Below are positions 36,913 to 45,982 of a DNA stretch of 63,604 bases, piece by piece. Each line of letters opens with the position of its first letter. Within the stretch, counting starts at the first letter, position 1. Made by a program: the position numbers and the translations under genes. The notes under the pieces are model-generated. The model did no database searches. It was not told where the DNA came from and was given only the letters and a program-made list of their open reading frames with translations. This DNA comes from an uncultured Lewinella sp. (GTDB taxonomy: Bacteria; Bacteroidota; Bacteroidia; Chitinophagales; Saprospiraceae): positions 1 to 63,604 of the forward strand of contig CAJXPD010000016.1 in the NCBI GenBank assembly GCA_913057785.1, written 5' to 3'.

Positions 36913-37602
36913 ATGAAATGGCAGGACGACAACCAATTATTTGAACTCATGAAATCCCAACTATTTACTGCTGTGGTTGGCGATATCATGGACAAACTGG
37001 GGTTATTTCATCAATTTCTTCCACCCAAGATTCAAGCACTTCAAAGCAATATGATTTTAGCCGGCCGGGCCATGCCAGTGCTCGAGGCCGATGTGTACGC
37101 CGAAAACTCCATCTCAACTGCAAATCCATTAATGCAAAAACCATTTGGTCTGATGTTGGAAGCCTTAGATGACCTCAAGACCAATGAAGTGTACATCTGC
37201 ACTGGGGCCTCCCCACGCTATGCACTCTGGGGAGAACTGATGAGCACCCGGGCCATGAAATTAGGGGCTGCTGGAGCTGTAGCGGATGGCTATGTAAGAG
37301 ACACTCGGGGTATACTTCGATTAGGGTTTCCAACCTTTTGTCATGGACGTTATGCACAGGACCAGGGCCCAAGAGGTAAGGTCTTAGATTTTCGCTGTCA
37401 GATTGAAATGGGGGGTGTTCAAATTAACCCTGGCGATATCATTTTTGGTGATATTGACGGAGTTTGTGTCGTGCCCAAAGCAGCGGAAGAAGAAGTGATC
37501 CGGCTTGCCTTAGAAAAAGCGAATGGAGAAAAACTAGTGCAAAAAGCCATTGAAAATGGCATGAGTGCCTGCGAGGCTTTTGCCACCTTTGGCATTATGT
37601 AA
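36913..37602 (+). CDS. RraA / 4-hydroxy-4-methyl-2-oxoglutarate aldolase family protein
   Basis: A 229-residue protein of the RraA-like fold. Signatures are VVGDIMDKLG near residue 20 and the active-site stretch GAAGAVADGYVRDTRGI (about 119-135), with Arg and Asp as in metal-dependent HMG/CHA aldolases. I chose ATG 36913 because the fold begins there and it gives the usual family length; a TTG start at 36769 would add 48 residues without a conserved match. The likely job is retro-aldol cleavage or decarboxylation of a 2-keto acid. The stop directly abuts the SDR gene. Confidence 0.85.
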   Translation: MKWQDDNQLFELMKSQLFTAVVGDIMDKLGLFHQFLPPKIQALQSNMILAGRAMPVLEADVYAENSISTANPLMQKPFGLMLEALDDLKTNEVYICTGASPRYALWGELMSTRAMKLGAAGAVADGYVRDTRGILRLGFPTFCHGRYAQDQGPRGKVLDFRCQIEMGGVQINPGDIIFGDIDGVCVVPKAAEEEVIRLALEKANGEKLVQKAIENGMSACEAFATFGIM

Positions 37603-38433
37603 ATGCTCATATTCTTAACCCAACCTATCAAAACTTATATCGTGGATCTTAGTCACCTAAAAGTCCTAGTCACCGGTGGCGGCGGAATCGGAGTCGGAGC
37701 AGGAGTCTGCCAAGCTCTAGATGAATTCGGTGCTACCCTACTGATAAACGAAAAAGAATTGACCAAGGCCGAAAAAGCTGCGCATCGATATCGCAAGGCT
37801 TTTCCGATCCAAGCCGATATCACGAAAGCTTCCGAGATCGAAAAGATGTTTGAAGAGATCGAATCGCGCTTTGGGGCGATTAATGGCTTGGTCAATAATG
37901 CGGGAGTCGGTTTAGTCAAAGCCGTTCACGAAATTGAAGAAGAAGAATTTGAAGCGCTTTACAGTGTCAATGTCAAGGGCATGTGGCGCGTAAGCAAATT
38001 CTTCGTACGACAATTGCTGAAGCATAAGATCAAAGGGAATATTGTCAATGTCTCCTCCGTACATGGTTTTGCTTCCCAGCCTAACTATTCCACCTACGCT
38101 TCTTCCAAATCTGCAGTAGAAGGACTAACCAGAGCTCTCGCTTATGAGCTGGGAGCCCATGGCATCCGGGTCAATGCCATAGGTCCAGGTATGGTCCATG
38201 CGGAACAAAACTATGACTTGATCAAGGAATGGGCGCCCGACCCACAGAAATGGGTGGAAGAATTCATAGAAAATCAGCAAACGCTTCACCACTATATCGA
38301 ACCGGTGGATTGTGGGTATACTGCTGCCTTTTTGCTGTCTAATTACAGCCGATCCATTACGGGTCAAACGATCTATGTAGATGCCGGTAAAACCATCATG
38401 CTTTTTAACCAGGATTATATCAATCAAAAATGA
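37603..38433 (+). CDS. SDR family oxidoreductase of the catabolic operon
   Basis: A 276-residue SDR: VTGGGGIGVGAG cofactor motif (near residue 22), VNNAGVG (about 100), Ser in NVSSVHG and YASSK (about 168). It is closest to polyol or sugar-acid dehydrogenases of the glucose-1-dehydrogenase type. The ATG follows the previous stop with no gap; a GTG at 37642 would skip 13 unmatched residues. It overlaps the next gene by four bases (ATGA). It probably oxidises a hydroxy acid or sugar intermediate; the substrate is unknown. Confidence 0.85.
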   Translation: MLIFLTQPIKTYIVDLSHLKVLVTGGGGIGVGAGVCQALDEFGATLLINEKELTKAEKAAHRYRKAFPIQADITKASEIEKMFEEIESRFGAINGLVNNAGVGLVKAVHEIEEEEFEALYSVNVKGMWRVSKFFVRQLLKHKIKGNIVNVSSVHGFASQPNYSTYASSKSAVEGLTRALAYELGAHGIRVNAIGPGMVHAEQNYDLIKEWAPDPQKWVEEFIENQQTLHHYIEPVDCGYTAAFLLSNYSRSITGQTIYVDAGKTIMLFNQDYINQK

Positions 38434-39560
38434 TCATTAAGAGATTCACCTGTTACGAAGTCATCGTCCCTGCTAAGGAGGGCGTCATTGAAAGCAAGGG
38501 CATTAATAAACCCTTGCACAAACTCCCCGTGGGCGCCAAAAAGGGATGGTCCATGCAATTTGACCAACTACCGAAGCTCTTGCTCAAAATGGAATTGAGC
38601 AATGGAGTAATTGGTTGGGGAGAGCTATATCGCGATCACAATTGGACAGTGGTAGGCAATATCATACAAGAGCTGTTAGGTCAAGATATCAAGCAACTGT
38701 GTCTACAAAAACTGCCTTTCACCTTCTGCCGAGAATATGATGGCTTCGAATGTGCCATCTGGGATGCCTATGCCAAATCCCATAACCTGCGAGTGGTCGA
38801 CCTCCTCGGTGGTCCGGTCCGGCATAAAGTTCGGGTGGGCGCCTGGTCCAGCCATCGTCATGTGGATGAAATTGGCGCTTTGGCCAAGCGTTTTGCAGAC
38901 CAAGGCTATGACTGCATCAAGTTCAAGACGGACTTAGAGGATGATGTGCAGCAGTGGTGTGCCAATATCAAGGACGCCGCGCCAGGCATGCAGGTCATAT
39001 TAGATCCGAATGAACGCTGGCAGTACCCGGGAGAAGTACGGAAGCGGGCGGATGCACTAGCAGAGGTAGGAAATGTACTATGTCTAGAAGACCCTCTACC
39101 CCGCTGGATGCTGCCGGAATATGCGTTGTTACGTCAATATTCCTCTGTTCCGATTGTCCTACACGTTTCCCTGCCTTATATTTTGCATGGCCAACGCATC
39201 AAGGATGCCATTCAGGCCTTGCAAGCCAAAGCAGTAGATGGTTTCAACTTCAATGGAGGCCTTGCCAATTTCCAACGACTCGATCATATTGCACACGCCG
39301 CTGGCTTGCCTTGCTGGCATGGTTCAGAAATCGATTTGGGTATTTTAGAAGCCATGTACTTGCATTCTAGTGCAGCAGCGGCCTCTTGCATCTGGCCAGG
39401 TGACATTTTTGGTCGTATGATTCGCGAACACGATCTGCTCAAGGCATCACTGAAGTTCGAGCCACCATTTGCCTTTTTACCCGAAGGAAATGGTTTAGGC
39501 GTTGAACCCGACGAAGCAGCCATTGCACATTATCAAGTCGACAAAAAAGAATTTGAATAA
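38430..39560 (+). CDS. Enolase-superfamily (mandelate racemase/muconate lactonising-like) protein
   Basis: A 376-residue protein with the capping domain (1-125) and the barrel. Catalytic KxK is K164/K166 (CIKFKTD), metal ligands are Asp192 (LDPNERW) and Glu220 (LEDPL). The third ligand position, normally Glu or Asp at the end of strand 5, reads VLHVSLP (His245). His297 (CWHGSE) lies near the C-terminal acid/base. Such enzymes abstract an alpha proton of a carboxylate, as in sugar acid dehydratases or epimerases. The 4-base overlap with the SDR indicates coupling. The unusual third ligand limits function transfer. Confidence 0.85.
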   Translation: MIIKRFTCYEVIVPAKEGVIESKGINKPLHKLPVGAKKGWSMQFDQLPKLLLKMELSNGVIGWGELYRDHNWTVVGNIIQELLGQDIKQLCLQKLPFTFCREYDGFECAIWDAYAKSHNLRVVDLLGGPVRHKVRVGAWSSHRHVDEIGALAKRFADQGYDCIKFKTDLEDDVQQWCANIKDAAPGMQVILDPNERWQYPGEVRKRADALAEVGNVLCLEDPLPRWMLPEYALLRQYSSVPIVLHVSLPYILHGQRIKDAIQALQAKAVDGFNFNGGLANFQRLDHIAHAAGLPCWHGSEIDLGILEAMYLHSSAAAASCIWPGDIFGRMIREHDLLKASLKFEPPFAFLPEGNGLGVEPDEAAIAHYQVDKKEFE

Positions 39561-39564
39561 ACTC

Positions 39565-40458
39565 ATGGATAGATCGAAATATACCAACCCCTTCCCAAAA
39601 AGTGATTCAGATCGACACCAGATCTGGGAAATGCTGGTCGAAAGAGATATTATCGCTTTCTGTCAAGAAAACTGGGATATGGTAGCGGATGACTTTATCG
39701 CTGAGAACTTTATGGGGATAGATGCCCGAAATGCTCACAATCCTGATACCTGGCGGATGACTTTCTCCAATCTCACTGAATACAAAACCGTTTGGCTCGA
39801 GCAAGCCGCGGAATTCGCCCAGACGGATTGGGCGGAAGACCCCGAACAGGCCATCTATCATGCTACCACTCTGCGGGATATCGACATCAAGGGAGAAAGC
39901 GCTTTGGTACACAAAAAATTTGACGGCTACATCCAGAAGAAGAGTGGTGAGCGAGAATATCTTAACTGGCAGACATTATACCGCTGCCGGAAACAGGAAG
40001 GTAGTTGGAAAATCGCTGGTTTCACCGGTTACATGCCTCACCCTATGGGTATAGGGAACCCCCAAGCAATGGTCTCAGGAAAACAAATCCCGCCCGGAGC
40101 TGCCCAACATGTCACAGCAGGTCCTTATTCTCCCGTACTGCAAGTTAATCCAGGGCAATTGGTGGTAATATCGGGGCAAGCAGCCATTGATCCCAGTGGT
40201 ACCATTATCGGAGATACCATTGAGGAACAGTCTCATTACACCTTGCAAAACTGCAAGAAGCAACTAGAAACCGGAGGATGTTCTCTTAATGATGTTTTCA
40301 AGGTAAATGTGTACTTGACAGACCTAGACAACTGGCCTAGATTCAATGAAGTATACAAGACCTACTTTAAAGATCCTAAGCCAGTCAGAACTGCGGTACA
40401 AACACCCCTTCTCTATACCCTATTGGTGGAGATAGAAATGTGGGCGGTAAAGAAGTAG
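39565..40458 (+). CDS. NTF2-like domain fused to a RidA (YjgF) deaminase domain
   Basis: A 297-residue two-domain protein. Residues about 18-155 read as an NTF2/SnoaL-like cone fold (FCQENWDMVADDFIAENFMGIDAR to WKIAGFTGYMPHPMG). Residues about 180-297 are RidA: QLVVISGQAAIDPSG, LEAGG-like LETGGCSLNDVFKVNVYL, then the ligand-binding Arg275 (PVRTAVQ) and Glu289. RidA enzymes hydrolyse reactive enamine/imine intermediates. I took ATG 39565 because it follows the upstream stop by 5 bases; an ATG at 39502 lies inside the previous gene. It is the last of the catabolic operon, suggesting an amino or imino intermediate. Confidence 0.82.
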   Translation: MDRSKYTNPFPKSDSDRHQIWEMLVERDIIAFCQENWDMVADDFIAENFMGIDARNAHNPDTWRMTFSNLTEYKTVWLEQAAEFAQTDWAEDPEQAIYHATTLRDIDIKGESALVHKKFDGYIQKKSGEREYLNWQTLYRCRKQEGSWKIAGFTGYMPHPMGIGNPQAMVSGKQIPPGAAQHVTAGPYSPVLQVNPGQLVVISGQAAIDPSGTIIGDTIEEQSHYTLQNCKKQLETGGCSLNDVFKVNVYLTDLDNWPRFNEVYKTYFKDPKPVRTAVQTPLLYTLLVEIEMWAVKK

Positions 40459-40490
40459 CGGTGCAACGAAACTACTGCAAGCAGACCTTA

Positions 40491-40525
40491 TCCTAAGCCA
40501 TAGTCTTGACAACTATGGCTTAGGA
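40491..40525 (+). terminator. Inverted repeat, possible terminator
   Basis: A 14-bp stem (TCCTAAGCCATAGT, 40491-40504, with ACTATGGCTTAGGA, 40512-40525) lies 33 bases after the catabolic operon. No T run follows, so termination would be weak or factor dependent. The rest of the 446-base gap to the next gene shows nothing notable. Confidence 0.45.
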
Positions 40526-40904
40526 TATGATATATCGGCCCCTCCAGAAAGTTCCTTTTCTTCCCGAACCTCCTCAAATCTCACCAAAACGTCCGCAATC
40601 TCATCCAGGGACCGTTGTCCTTCTTTTCCTCTCCATGTTTGTATGCTTAACTCGATCTCGAAAGAAGTATGTAGCCTTCAAGGGGTAGTATTACTAGTAA
40701 ATGCTTCAAATCAGGCCTGATTGAAGGGCAAATGGGCAGACCCGGGAGCTCCTCTCAAAGCCCACCTATCGATTTTCCAGACGCTTTCCTAAGTATCGAA
40801 TTTCATCGGCAAGTTCGCAATTATATTTTGACACGATGCGCTTGCATTGCCTCCACATCTTTGCATCGTCAGTTGATTTTAATTCACCTACTAAAACTTT
40901 AAAG

Positions 40905-41555
40905 ATGAAAAACTCACTAGTTCTCCTTTTAACTTTTGTTGCCTTCTCCACTTTTGCACAACGAAGCTTACAAACCACTACAGTAACTGAAGTATCGCAT
41001 CAGTATAGAGTTAGTCTTCCAATGATAATCGTTCCACAGTTAATAGAAAAATCATGGAACGACCGAAAGCATACCCAACACATAGAGCTCCACGTTAAAC
41101 GCATCCTTGATGACAAAAACATCATTGGGGTCAAGTTGGCCACTTGGCGATTATTTCAACCCATGGGCATTCTCTGGTGGGACGGACTTTTAGATAAGGT
41201 AAAGTCTGAAAGTGAATTCTACCCCGGACACGTGCGAGAGGCAGGAATCGGAATAACCTATCAACGCATGTTATGGAAAGGACTGTTTGCCACCGTTGAA
41301 GTTTTACCGCAGTTCAAGACTTACCTAGACGAGAATAAAAACAAGGTAGGAGATGGCTTTAAGCTATACAATTCCTATCACCTGGGTTATCATGTCGCGT
41401 TCGGCAAGAACAAGCGGTTTTTCATAGAACCCCAGGTGCATTGTCAACACTGGATGTTTGACACGAAAGCACCAGATGGATTTAAACAACTAGATGATCA
41501 ATGGAGGAACTACTTCCTCTTCGAACCTAACCTTTACTTGGGGGTGAATTTCTAG
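40905..41555 (+). CDS. Secreted hypothetical protein
   Basis: A 216-residue protein with a signal peptide (cleaved near FAQ, residue 18). I chose ATG 40905 because the signal peptide starts there; an upstream ATG at 40836 adds 23 residues without meaning. The mature part alternates aromatic strands (YRVSLPMIIVPQ, GITYQRMLWKGLFATVEV, LGYHVAFGKNKRFFIEPQ, FLFEPNLYLGVNF) and ends in Phe, which suggests a small outer membrane beta-barrel. I do not recognise the family. A class C hydrolase gene follows after 44 bases. Confidence 0.65.
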   Translation: MKNSLVLLLTFVAFSTFAQRSLQTTTVTEVSHQYRVSLPMIIVPQLIEKSWNDRKHTQHIELHVKRILDDKNIIGVKLATWRLFQPMGILWWDGLLDKVKSESEFYPGHVREAGIGITYQRMLWKGLFATVEVLPQFKTYLDENKNKVGDGFKLYNSYHLGYHVAFGKNKRFFIEPQVHCQHWMFDTKAPDGFKQLDDQWRNYFLFEPNLYLGVNF

Positions 41556-41599
41556 TACTCACATCAGATTGACAAATTTTAAACATAAACAAAAAAGAA

Positions 41600-42682
41600 A
41601 TGAAAACTCAAATTCAAAAACTCACGCTTTTATTCACCCTATTCCTAGCCGTCGCCATCAGTGGATGCAATAAGGATGATAGTCCCCCAGCCCCCATTCC
41701 TGACTACACATCAGCCGAAGATTATCTGAAAGAATTAGGATTTACAGGTAGTGTCTTAATCCGAAAAGGTAACACAGATTTGCTTAGAACTGGTTTTGGC
41801 ATGGCAGACAAAGTCAACAACACCCCCAATGCTCCAATGCTCATTTATCGCATCGGATCTATTACAAAATCATTTACTTCCGCGGCTCTTGTCAACCTTA
41901 AAAGGGACGGACTCATCGAAAGCTTTGACCAGCCGCTCAGTGACTTCTCGGATGATTTCCCAATGGGCGATCAAATTACCCTTCGCCACCTGATGACTCA
42001 CCACAGTGGGATTCCAGATTATGTAGAAGCTGTCGAAGCATACGCAGCAGCGAATAACTATTTTTTTGAACCGGAAGAAATTTTTGAAATTGTCACCGAA
42101 GCCCTAGAAGAAGAGGGGCTGAAATTCACACCCGGTGAATTCTTTGAATATTCAAATTCCAATTACCTGATCTTAGGAGTACTTATCGAGGAGCTCACAG
42201 GTAAAACCTATCAGGGGTACTTACAAGAAAAGATCTACGGACCGCTTGACCTAATCAACACCGGAAAAGGGCCTGATCAAATCATGGATAACAATAGGGC
42301 AAAAGGATATAACGCAGACTCTGAAGTAGGAGCCTACCAGATGCAAATTGCCTTCAGCGCCGGGGAGATGGAAAGTACTATCGCCGACCTAGAGAAATGG
42401 GGAGATATGATGTTGACAGACTATTACACAGCTCAAGAAAAACAGGACATATTCTCGGCACCTGCTGGCCAGGAAGGTGTTAGTACGGCGGGGGCCGGAT
42501 GGTTTACGCAGAACATCAACAACCAGGTGATCTATCATCATGGCGGTGATATCGATGGATTTACCAGCTTGCTGGTATTGATCCCGGAATCTAACAGTTT
42601 GATCATCCTACTCAGCAACGAACAAAATAAAGGCGAAGAACGCTTCCAGATTATGGAAACCATCATGAATAACGAATTCTAA
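41600..42682 (+). CDS. Serine hydrolase, beta-lactamase class C / PBP-like lipoprotein
   Basis: A 360-residue lipoprotein (lipobox ISGC, Cys23). The catalytic motif S87-x-x-K90 (GSITK), the tyrosine motif Y184-S-N, and a C-terminal HHGG motif (about 314) are all in place. The family includes AmpC-like lactamases, D-aminopeptidases and esterases. Sequence alone does not give the substrate; a resistance role should not be assumed for such environmental members. It is 44 bases after the small secreted protein and may form an operon with it. Confidence 0.88.
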   Translation: MKTQIQKLTLLFTLFLAVAISGCNKDDSPPAPIPDYTSAEDYLKELGFTGSVLIRKGNTDLLRTGFGMADKVNNTPNAPMLIYRIGSITKSFTSAALVNLKRDGLIESFDQPLSDFSDDFPMGDQITLRHLMTHHSGIPDYVEAVEAYAAANNYFFEPEEIFEIVTEALEEEGLKFTPGEFFEYSNSNYLILGVLIEELTGKTYQGYLQEKIYGPLDLINTGKGPDQIMDNNRAKGYNADSEVGAYQMQIAFSAGEMESTIADLEKWGDMMLTDYYTAQEKQDIFSAPAGQEGVSTAGAGWFTQNINNQVIYHHGGDIDGFTSLLVLIPESNSLIILLSNEQNKGEERFQIMETIMNNEF

Positions 42683-42901
42683 AGCACGCTTTAGTTGATA
42701 AAGTACGGATTTACCACTAATTAAGCATTGAACTTGTAGTCTGATAGCGCATTGTTGCATGAACAGTTTTTCACCTTTAAATCGTTTATGCACCAATGCT
42801 TTTTTTAGTTACACCCCCTTTACAATTTTCTGCAAGGCTTCTATAACTTGCCCAAAAAAGTAACTTTCTCCCTCTCGTTAAATTCCCTACCTTCGTATCG
42901 A

Positions 42902-43010
42902 TAGTTTGCCCCTGCCGGGCACACAAGGGCTAAAACGGCGATAGCCCTGAGAGGCTATTGCGCTTAGTCCAACCAAAAGAGACTTTCCTATTTGTGAAAG
43001 GATTTTTTTG
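42902..43010 (+). ncRNA. Candidate structured RNA or leader upstream of the creatininase-family gene
   Basis: In this gene-free gap (42683-43036) a TACCTTCG box (42888-42895), one base off TAnnTTTG, is followed by two hairpins. The first is GCCC-ctgcc-GGGC (42908-42920). The second is a 9-bp stem with one G-U pair, GCGATAGCC (42938-42946) with GGCTATTGC (42953-42961). Further on is a weak hairpin CTTTC-ctatttgt-GAAAG (about 42983-43000), then seven T (43003-43009). The layout suits a small RNA or an attenuating 5' leader of about 110 bases. I recognise no known class, so confidence is low. Confidence 0.3.
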
Positions 43011-43036
43011 AAACACAAACCCTTAATCTCAAAAGC

Positions 43037-43798
43037 ATGTATTGGGATCAACTGACTTCACCACAAGTCGACGCCCTAGATCGAAACATCCCGGTAATCC
43101 TTCCGGTTTCAGCGACGGAACAACATGGAGCTCACCTTCCCTTGGCCACTGACCGCCTTATCGGAGAACACTTCTGCAGTCGGCTCAATGATCAAATTGC
43201 AGACCAAGTACTCATTCTCCCCAGTGTTGGGATTGGCTGTTCAGAGCACCACAAAGATTTTGCGGGCAGTCTTTCTGTCCAACATCAGACCTTCCTTCAG
43301 CAATTGACAGATATTGCAGATTGTGTAGTAAAATATGGCTTCAAAAATATGCTAGTCCTCAATAGCCATGGAGGGAATCAAGCTATTGGCCAGTCTTTCG
43401 TTGAAATCTATGGTTACCGCCATCCGGAGCTGAATTTGGCCATTGCTACCTGGTGGCGAATTGCTGCCGAAACTTTGTACAAGCTCAATGATACGGGTCC
43501 TGGTGGGGCTGGACATGCCGGAGAATTTGAGACCTCCCTCATGCTAGTGATTGCGCCGGATCTGGTTCATTTAGATCAAGTTCAATCGAAAGCAAATGTT
43601 CCAACCTTAGCATGGGCAGAAGGAGATTTGCTCCGAGGTCCCAAGGCAGGATTGTACCGGCGTATGAAAGACATGACCCCCAATGGTGTGTACGGGGAAC
43701 CCGCAGCGGGAACGCGGGAAAAAGGAGAAGAAATCACCGCCATTGTGGTACCAGCCCTCCAACAGATTATTCTAGATATGTACCAATTATCCCAATGA
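43037..43798 (+). CDS. Creatininase family metal-dependent amidohydrolase
   Basis: A 253-residue creatininase-fold protein. Metal ligands are visible as E28 and H30 (TEQHGAH), D39 (ATDR), H111 (NSHGGN) and E163 (GHAGEFETS). The family opens cyclic amides (creatinine) or acts on formamides and lactam-like compounds, as in riboflavin or mycofactocin branches. The genuine substrate is unknown. The gene lies downstream of the RraA/RidA operon and upstream of CBM9-like and GHL10 genes, so an amide of a sugar or an imino product is a reasonable guess. The start is the first ATG after an A/T-rich leader. Confidence 0.88.
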   Translation: MYWDQLTSPQVDALDRNIPVILPVSATEQHGAHLPLATDRLIGEHFCSRLNDQIADQVLILPSVGIGCSEHHKDFAGSLSVQHQTFLQQLTDIADCVVKYGFKNMLVLNSHGGNQAIGQSFVEIYGYRHPELNLAIATWWRIAAETLYKLNDTGPGGAGHAGEFETSLMLVIAPDLVHLDQVQSKANVPTLAWAEGDLLRGPKAGLYRRMKDMTPNGVYGEPAAGTREKGEEITAIVVPALQQIILDMYQLSQ

Positions 43799-43888
43799 GG
43801 TGGCTACAATTTTCTACTGTCGTTGAAGAACAGCACTTCATTAGCCAGCAAAAATGGTAAACCACTTCAATAGCTAAAATCAAATCCT

Positions 43889-44602
43889 ATGAAACGCCAA
43901 CTTATCTATTTATTGATCGGAATTTCTACAAGCTTCCTATTTATGTCTTGCAATCAAGAACCCGTGAAGACCTACCAAGTCAAAAAAATTGATCGCCCGA
44001 TAGAATTGACGGGCCGTGGACAAGACGTCCTTTGGGATCAAGCTAATATGCTCAATGACTTCACCTACCCATGGCGAGAAGAAACACCTCCAGAAACGAA
44101 ATTCAAAGCCCTTTGGACCGATACTCATCTATTCTTTCTTTACCGGGCTTCAGATACAGAAATCATAACCAAAGAAAGAGGCATGGGAGAACGTGACCCA
44201 GTCGATTCAGATCGAGTAGAAATCTTCTTTAAAGCAGATGACAATATGAATCCATACTACTCCCTGGAGATGGATGCCTTAGGTCGTGTACTAGATACCG
44301 AAGGTCGATATCATAGAAAGATAGATTTCGACTGGAACTGGCCTGCCGGAGAATTAGCCCTAATGGCAACGAGGGATAATAGTGGCTATACTGTAGAAGG
44401 TTCTATCAGTTTTGCCTCCCTGGAGCAATTGGGTATGTACAAGGGAGATTTAGAACTGAAAGCGGGTTTGTATCGAGGAGAATACGTAACGGATGAAAAA
44501 GGAGAAATTACCACTAAATGGATCAGCTGGGTAACTCCCAAGTCAGAAACTCCTGACTTTCACATCCCCTCTTCTTTTGGCCTGTTACAATTGATGGAAT
44601 AA
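43889..44602 (+). CDS. CBM9-like carbohydrate-binding lipoprotein
   Basis: A 237-residue lipoprotein (lipobox FMSC, Cys21). The rest matches the family-9-like beta-sandwich: ELTGRGQDVLWDQA, then TKFKALWTDTHLFFLYRASD, then DSDRVEIFFKADDN, then GYTVEGSISFASLEQLGM, in the order seen for CBM9/DOMON-like binders. It would hold a sugar or aromatic ligand at the cell surface. The next gene, the GHL10 protein, starts one base after its stop, so binding and hydrolysis are coupled. Confidence 0.8.
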   Translation: MKRQLIYLLIGISTSFLFMSCNQEPVKTYQVKKIDRPIELTGRGQDVLWDQANMLNDFTYPWREETPPETKFKALWTDTHLFFLYRASDTEIITKERGMGERDPVDSDRVEIFFKADDNMNPYYSLEMDALGRVLDTEGRYHRKIDFDWNWPAGELALMATRDNSGYTVEGSISFASLEQLGMYKGDLELKAGLYRGEYVTDEKGEITTKWISWVTPKSETPDFHIPSSFGLLQLME

Positions 44603-44603
44603 A

Positions 44604-45722
44604 ATGCTTAGACGAATCCTCCTTATCGTACTGCCCCTTTTTGTCCTTGCCTGCCAATCCCCAACAACCAGCTCGACGGAAGGCCCAATCTTGGAAGAGC
44701 CGGTAAGAGGGGTATGGTTGACCAATGTAGATAGCGAAGCGCTCTTTTCCCCCGAAGGAATTGAGCAAGCAGTAGCTCACTGTCATGAATTGGGTTTTAA
44801 TACGATATTCGTGGTCACCTGGAATCGGGCTCACACGCTATATCCCAGTGCAGTAATGGCCGAAAAGTTTGGCCGAGAAATCGATCCTAAGTTCAAGGGG
44901 CGGGATCCCCTGCAAGAAGTCATAACCGCCGCTCATGCCCGAGGCATGAAAGTATACGCCTGGTTTGAGTTTGGTTTCTCCTGTAGTTATGAAGAGCCCG
45001 ACGGCGGTTTACTCATTCAACGAAATCCACAATGGGCAGCCATTGATTCCAGTGGTAATCTAGTTAGCAAAAATGGATTTCAGTGGATGAATGCCTTTGA
45101 CACAGCAGTACAAGACTTTGTATTATCCCTTCTCTTGGAAGTAGTTCAGCACTATGATATCGACGGTATACAGGGAGATGACCGGCTACCCGCGGTACCT
45201 TCTGAAGCGGGATATGACCCTACTACCCTTGCTCGCTTCCAGCAGGCAACAGGGAGAACGGATACGCCTGCACAGTACGATGAGCAATGGATTGACTGGC
45301 GAGCACAACTACTGAACGAATTTATGGGAAGGATTCATGAAGCAGTCAAGGGTCTTGATCCCGACTGTCGGATTTCAGTTTCACCAAGTATTTATCCATG
45401 GAGCAAGGAACAATATCTACAGGACTGGCCTACTTGGGTACAAAAGGGGTGGGTAGATATGGTCTGTCCACAAGTCTATCGATATGATATTGAAAAGTAC
45501 CGAAGAGAAATGCAAAAGATAGTGGAGGAGCAGCTTACCGCTTCCGAACTACACCATGTTTTTCCTGGAATCTTATTGAAAGTTGGTGACTACGTGGCTA
45601 GTGATACTTTGCTTCAGCAAATGGTGCAAGAAAATCGAAAGTTAGGAATCGAAGGAGAGGTCTTCTTTTTTTACGAAGGTCTTAAAAGACGTTCCAAATT
45701 TTTTGACCAATTGTATGAATGA
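44604..45722 (+). CDS. GHL10 (DUF187) glycoside hydrolase-like lipoprotein
   Basis: A 372-residue lipoprotein (lipobox LAC, Cys13). It has the family opening PVRGVWLTNVDSEAL, then FNTIFVVTWNRA, YAWFEFGF and DGIQGDDRLP with an acidic pair, all in the order of the TIM-barrel GHL10 group. Members are proposed to act on glycans, but few have proven activity. It stands directly behind the CBM9-like lipoprotein with a 1-base gap. The length is usual for a single catalytic domain without C-terminal additions. Confidence 0.85.
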   Translation: MLRRILLIVLPLFVLACQSPTTSSTEGPILEEPVRGVWLTNVDSEALFSPEGIEQAVAHCHELGFNTIFVVTWNRAHTLYPSAVMAEKFGREIDPKFKGRDPLQEVITAAHARGMKVYAWFEFGFSCSYEEPDGGLLIQRNPQWAAIDSSGNLVSKNGFQWMNAFDTAVQDFVLSLLLEVVQHYDIDGIQGDDRLPAVPSEAGYDPTTLARFQQATGRTDTPAQYDEQWIDWRAQLLNEFMGRIHEAVKGLDPDCRISVSPSIYPWSKEQYLQDWPTWVQKGWVDMVCPQVYRYDIEKYRREMQKIVEEQLTASELHHVFPGILLKVGDYVASDTLLQQMVQENRKLGIEGEVFFFYEGLKRRSKFFDQLYE

Positions 45723-45982
45723 TCCATCAGGAAGTAAAAAGTCTTTGAAAATTTTGAGTAACTTCATTTATGAATCCGAGTCATAGTCCACTCATCTGCT
45801 GATGAGCTTGCAAGAAAACAGATTGTTGGTGGACAAAGATCCGGTTAAAACTCCCTTCAACCAATAGTTTCAGCCTTGACCAAGGATGGTCAGGGCCGTA
45901 CAAGCAAGATCAAACTGCTCCACTCAATTAGAACTGAATTTATTCATTAGTATCTAATAAGCTAGAACCTAAAAAAGCATCT

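Noticed and set aside
39502..39564. Extended start of the NTF2-RidA protein
   Set aside because: The extension lies within the enolase-superfamily gene, and the ATG at 39565 follows its stop by 5 bases.
41600..42682. Antibiotic resistance beta-lactamase
   Set aside because: The class C fold is present, but as a lipoprotein without further signatures it may be any serine hydrolase; resistance is not supported.
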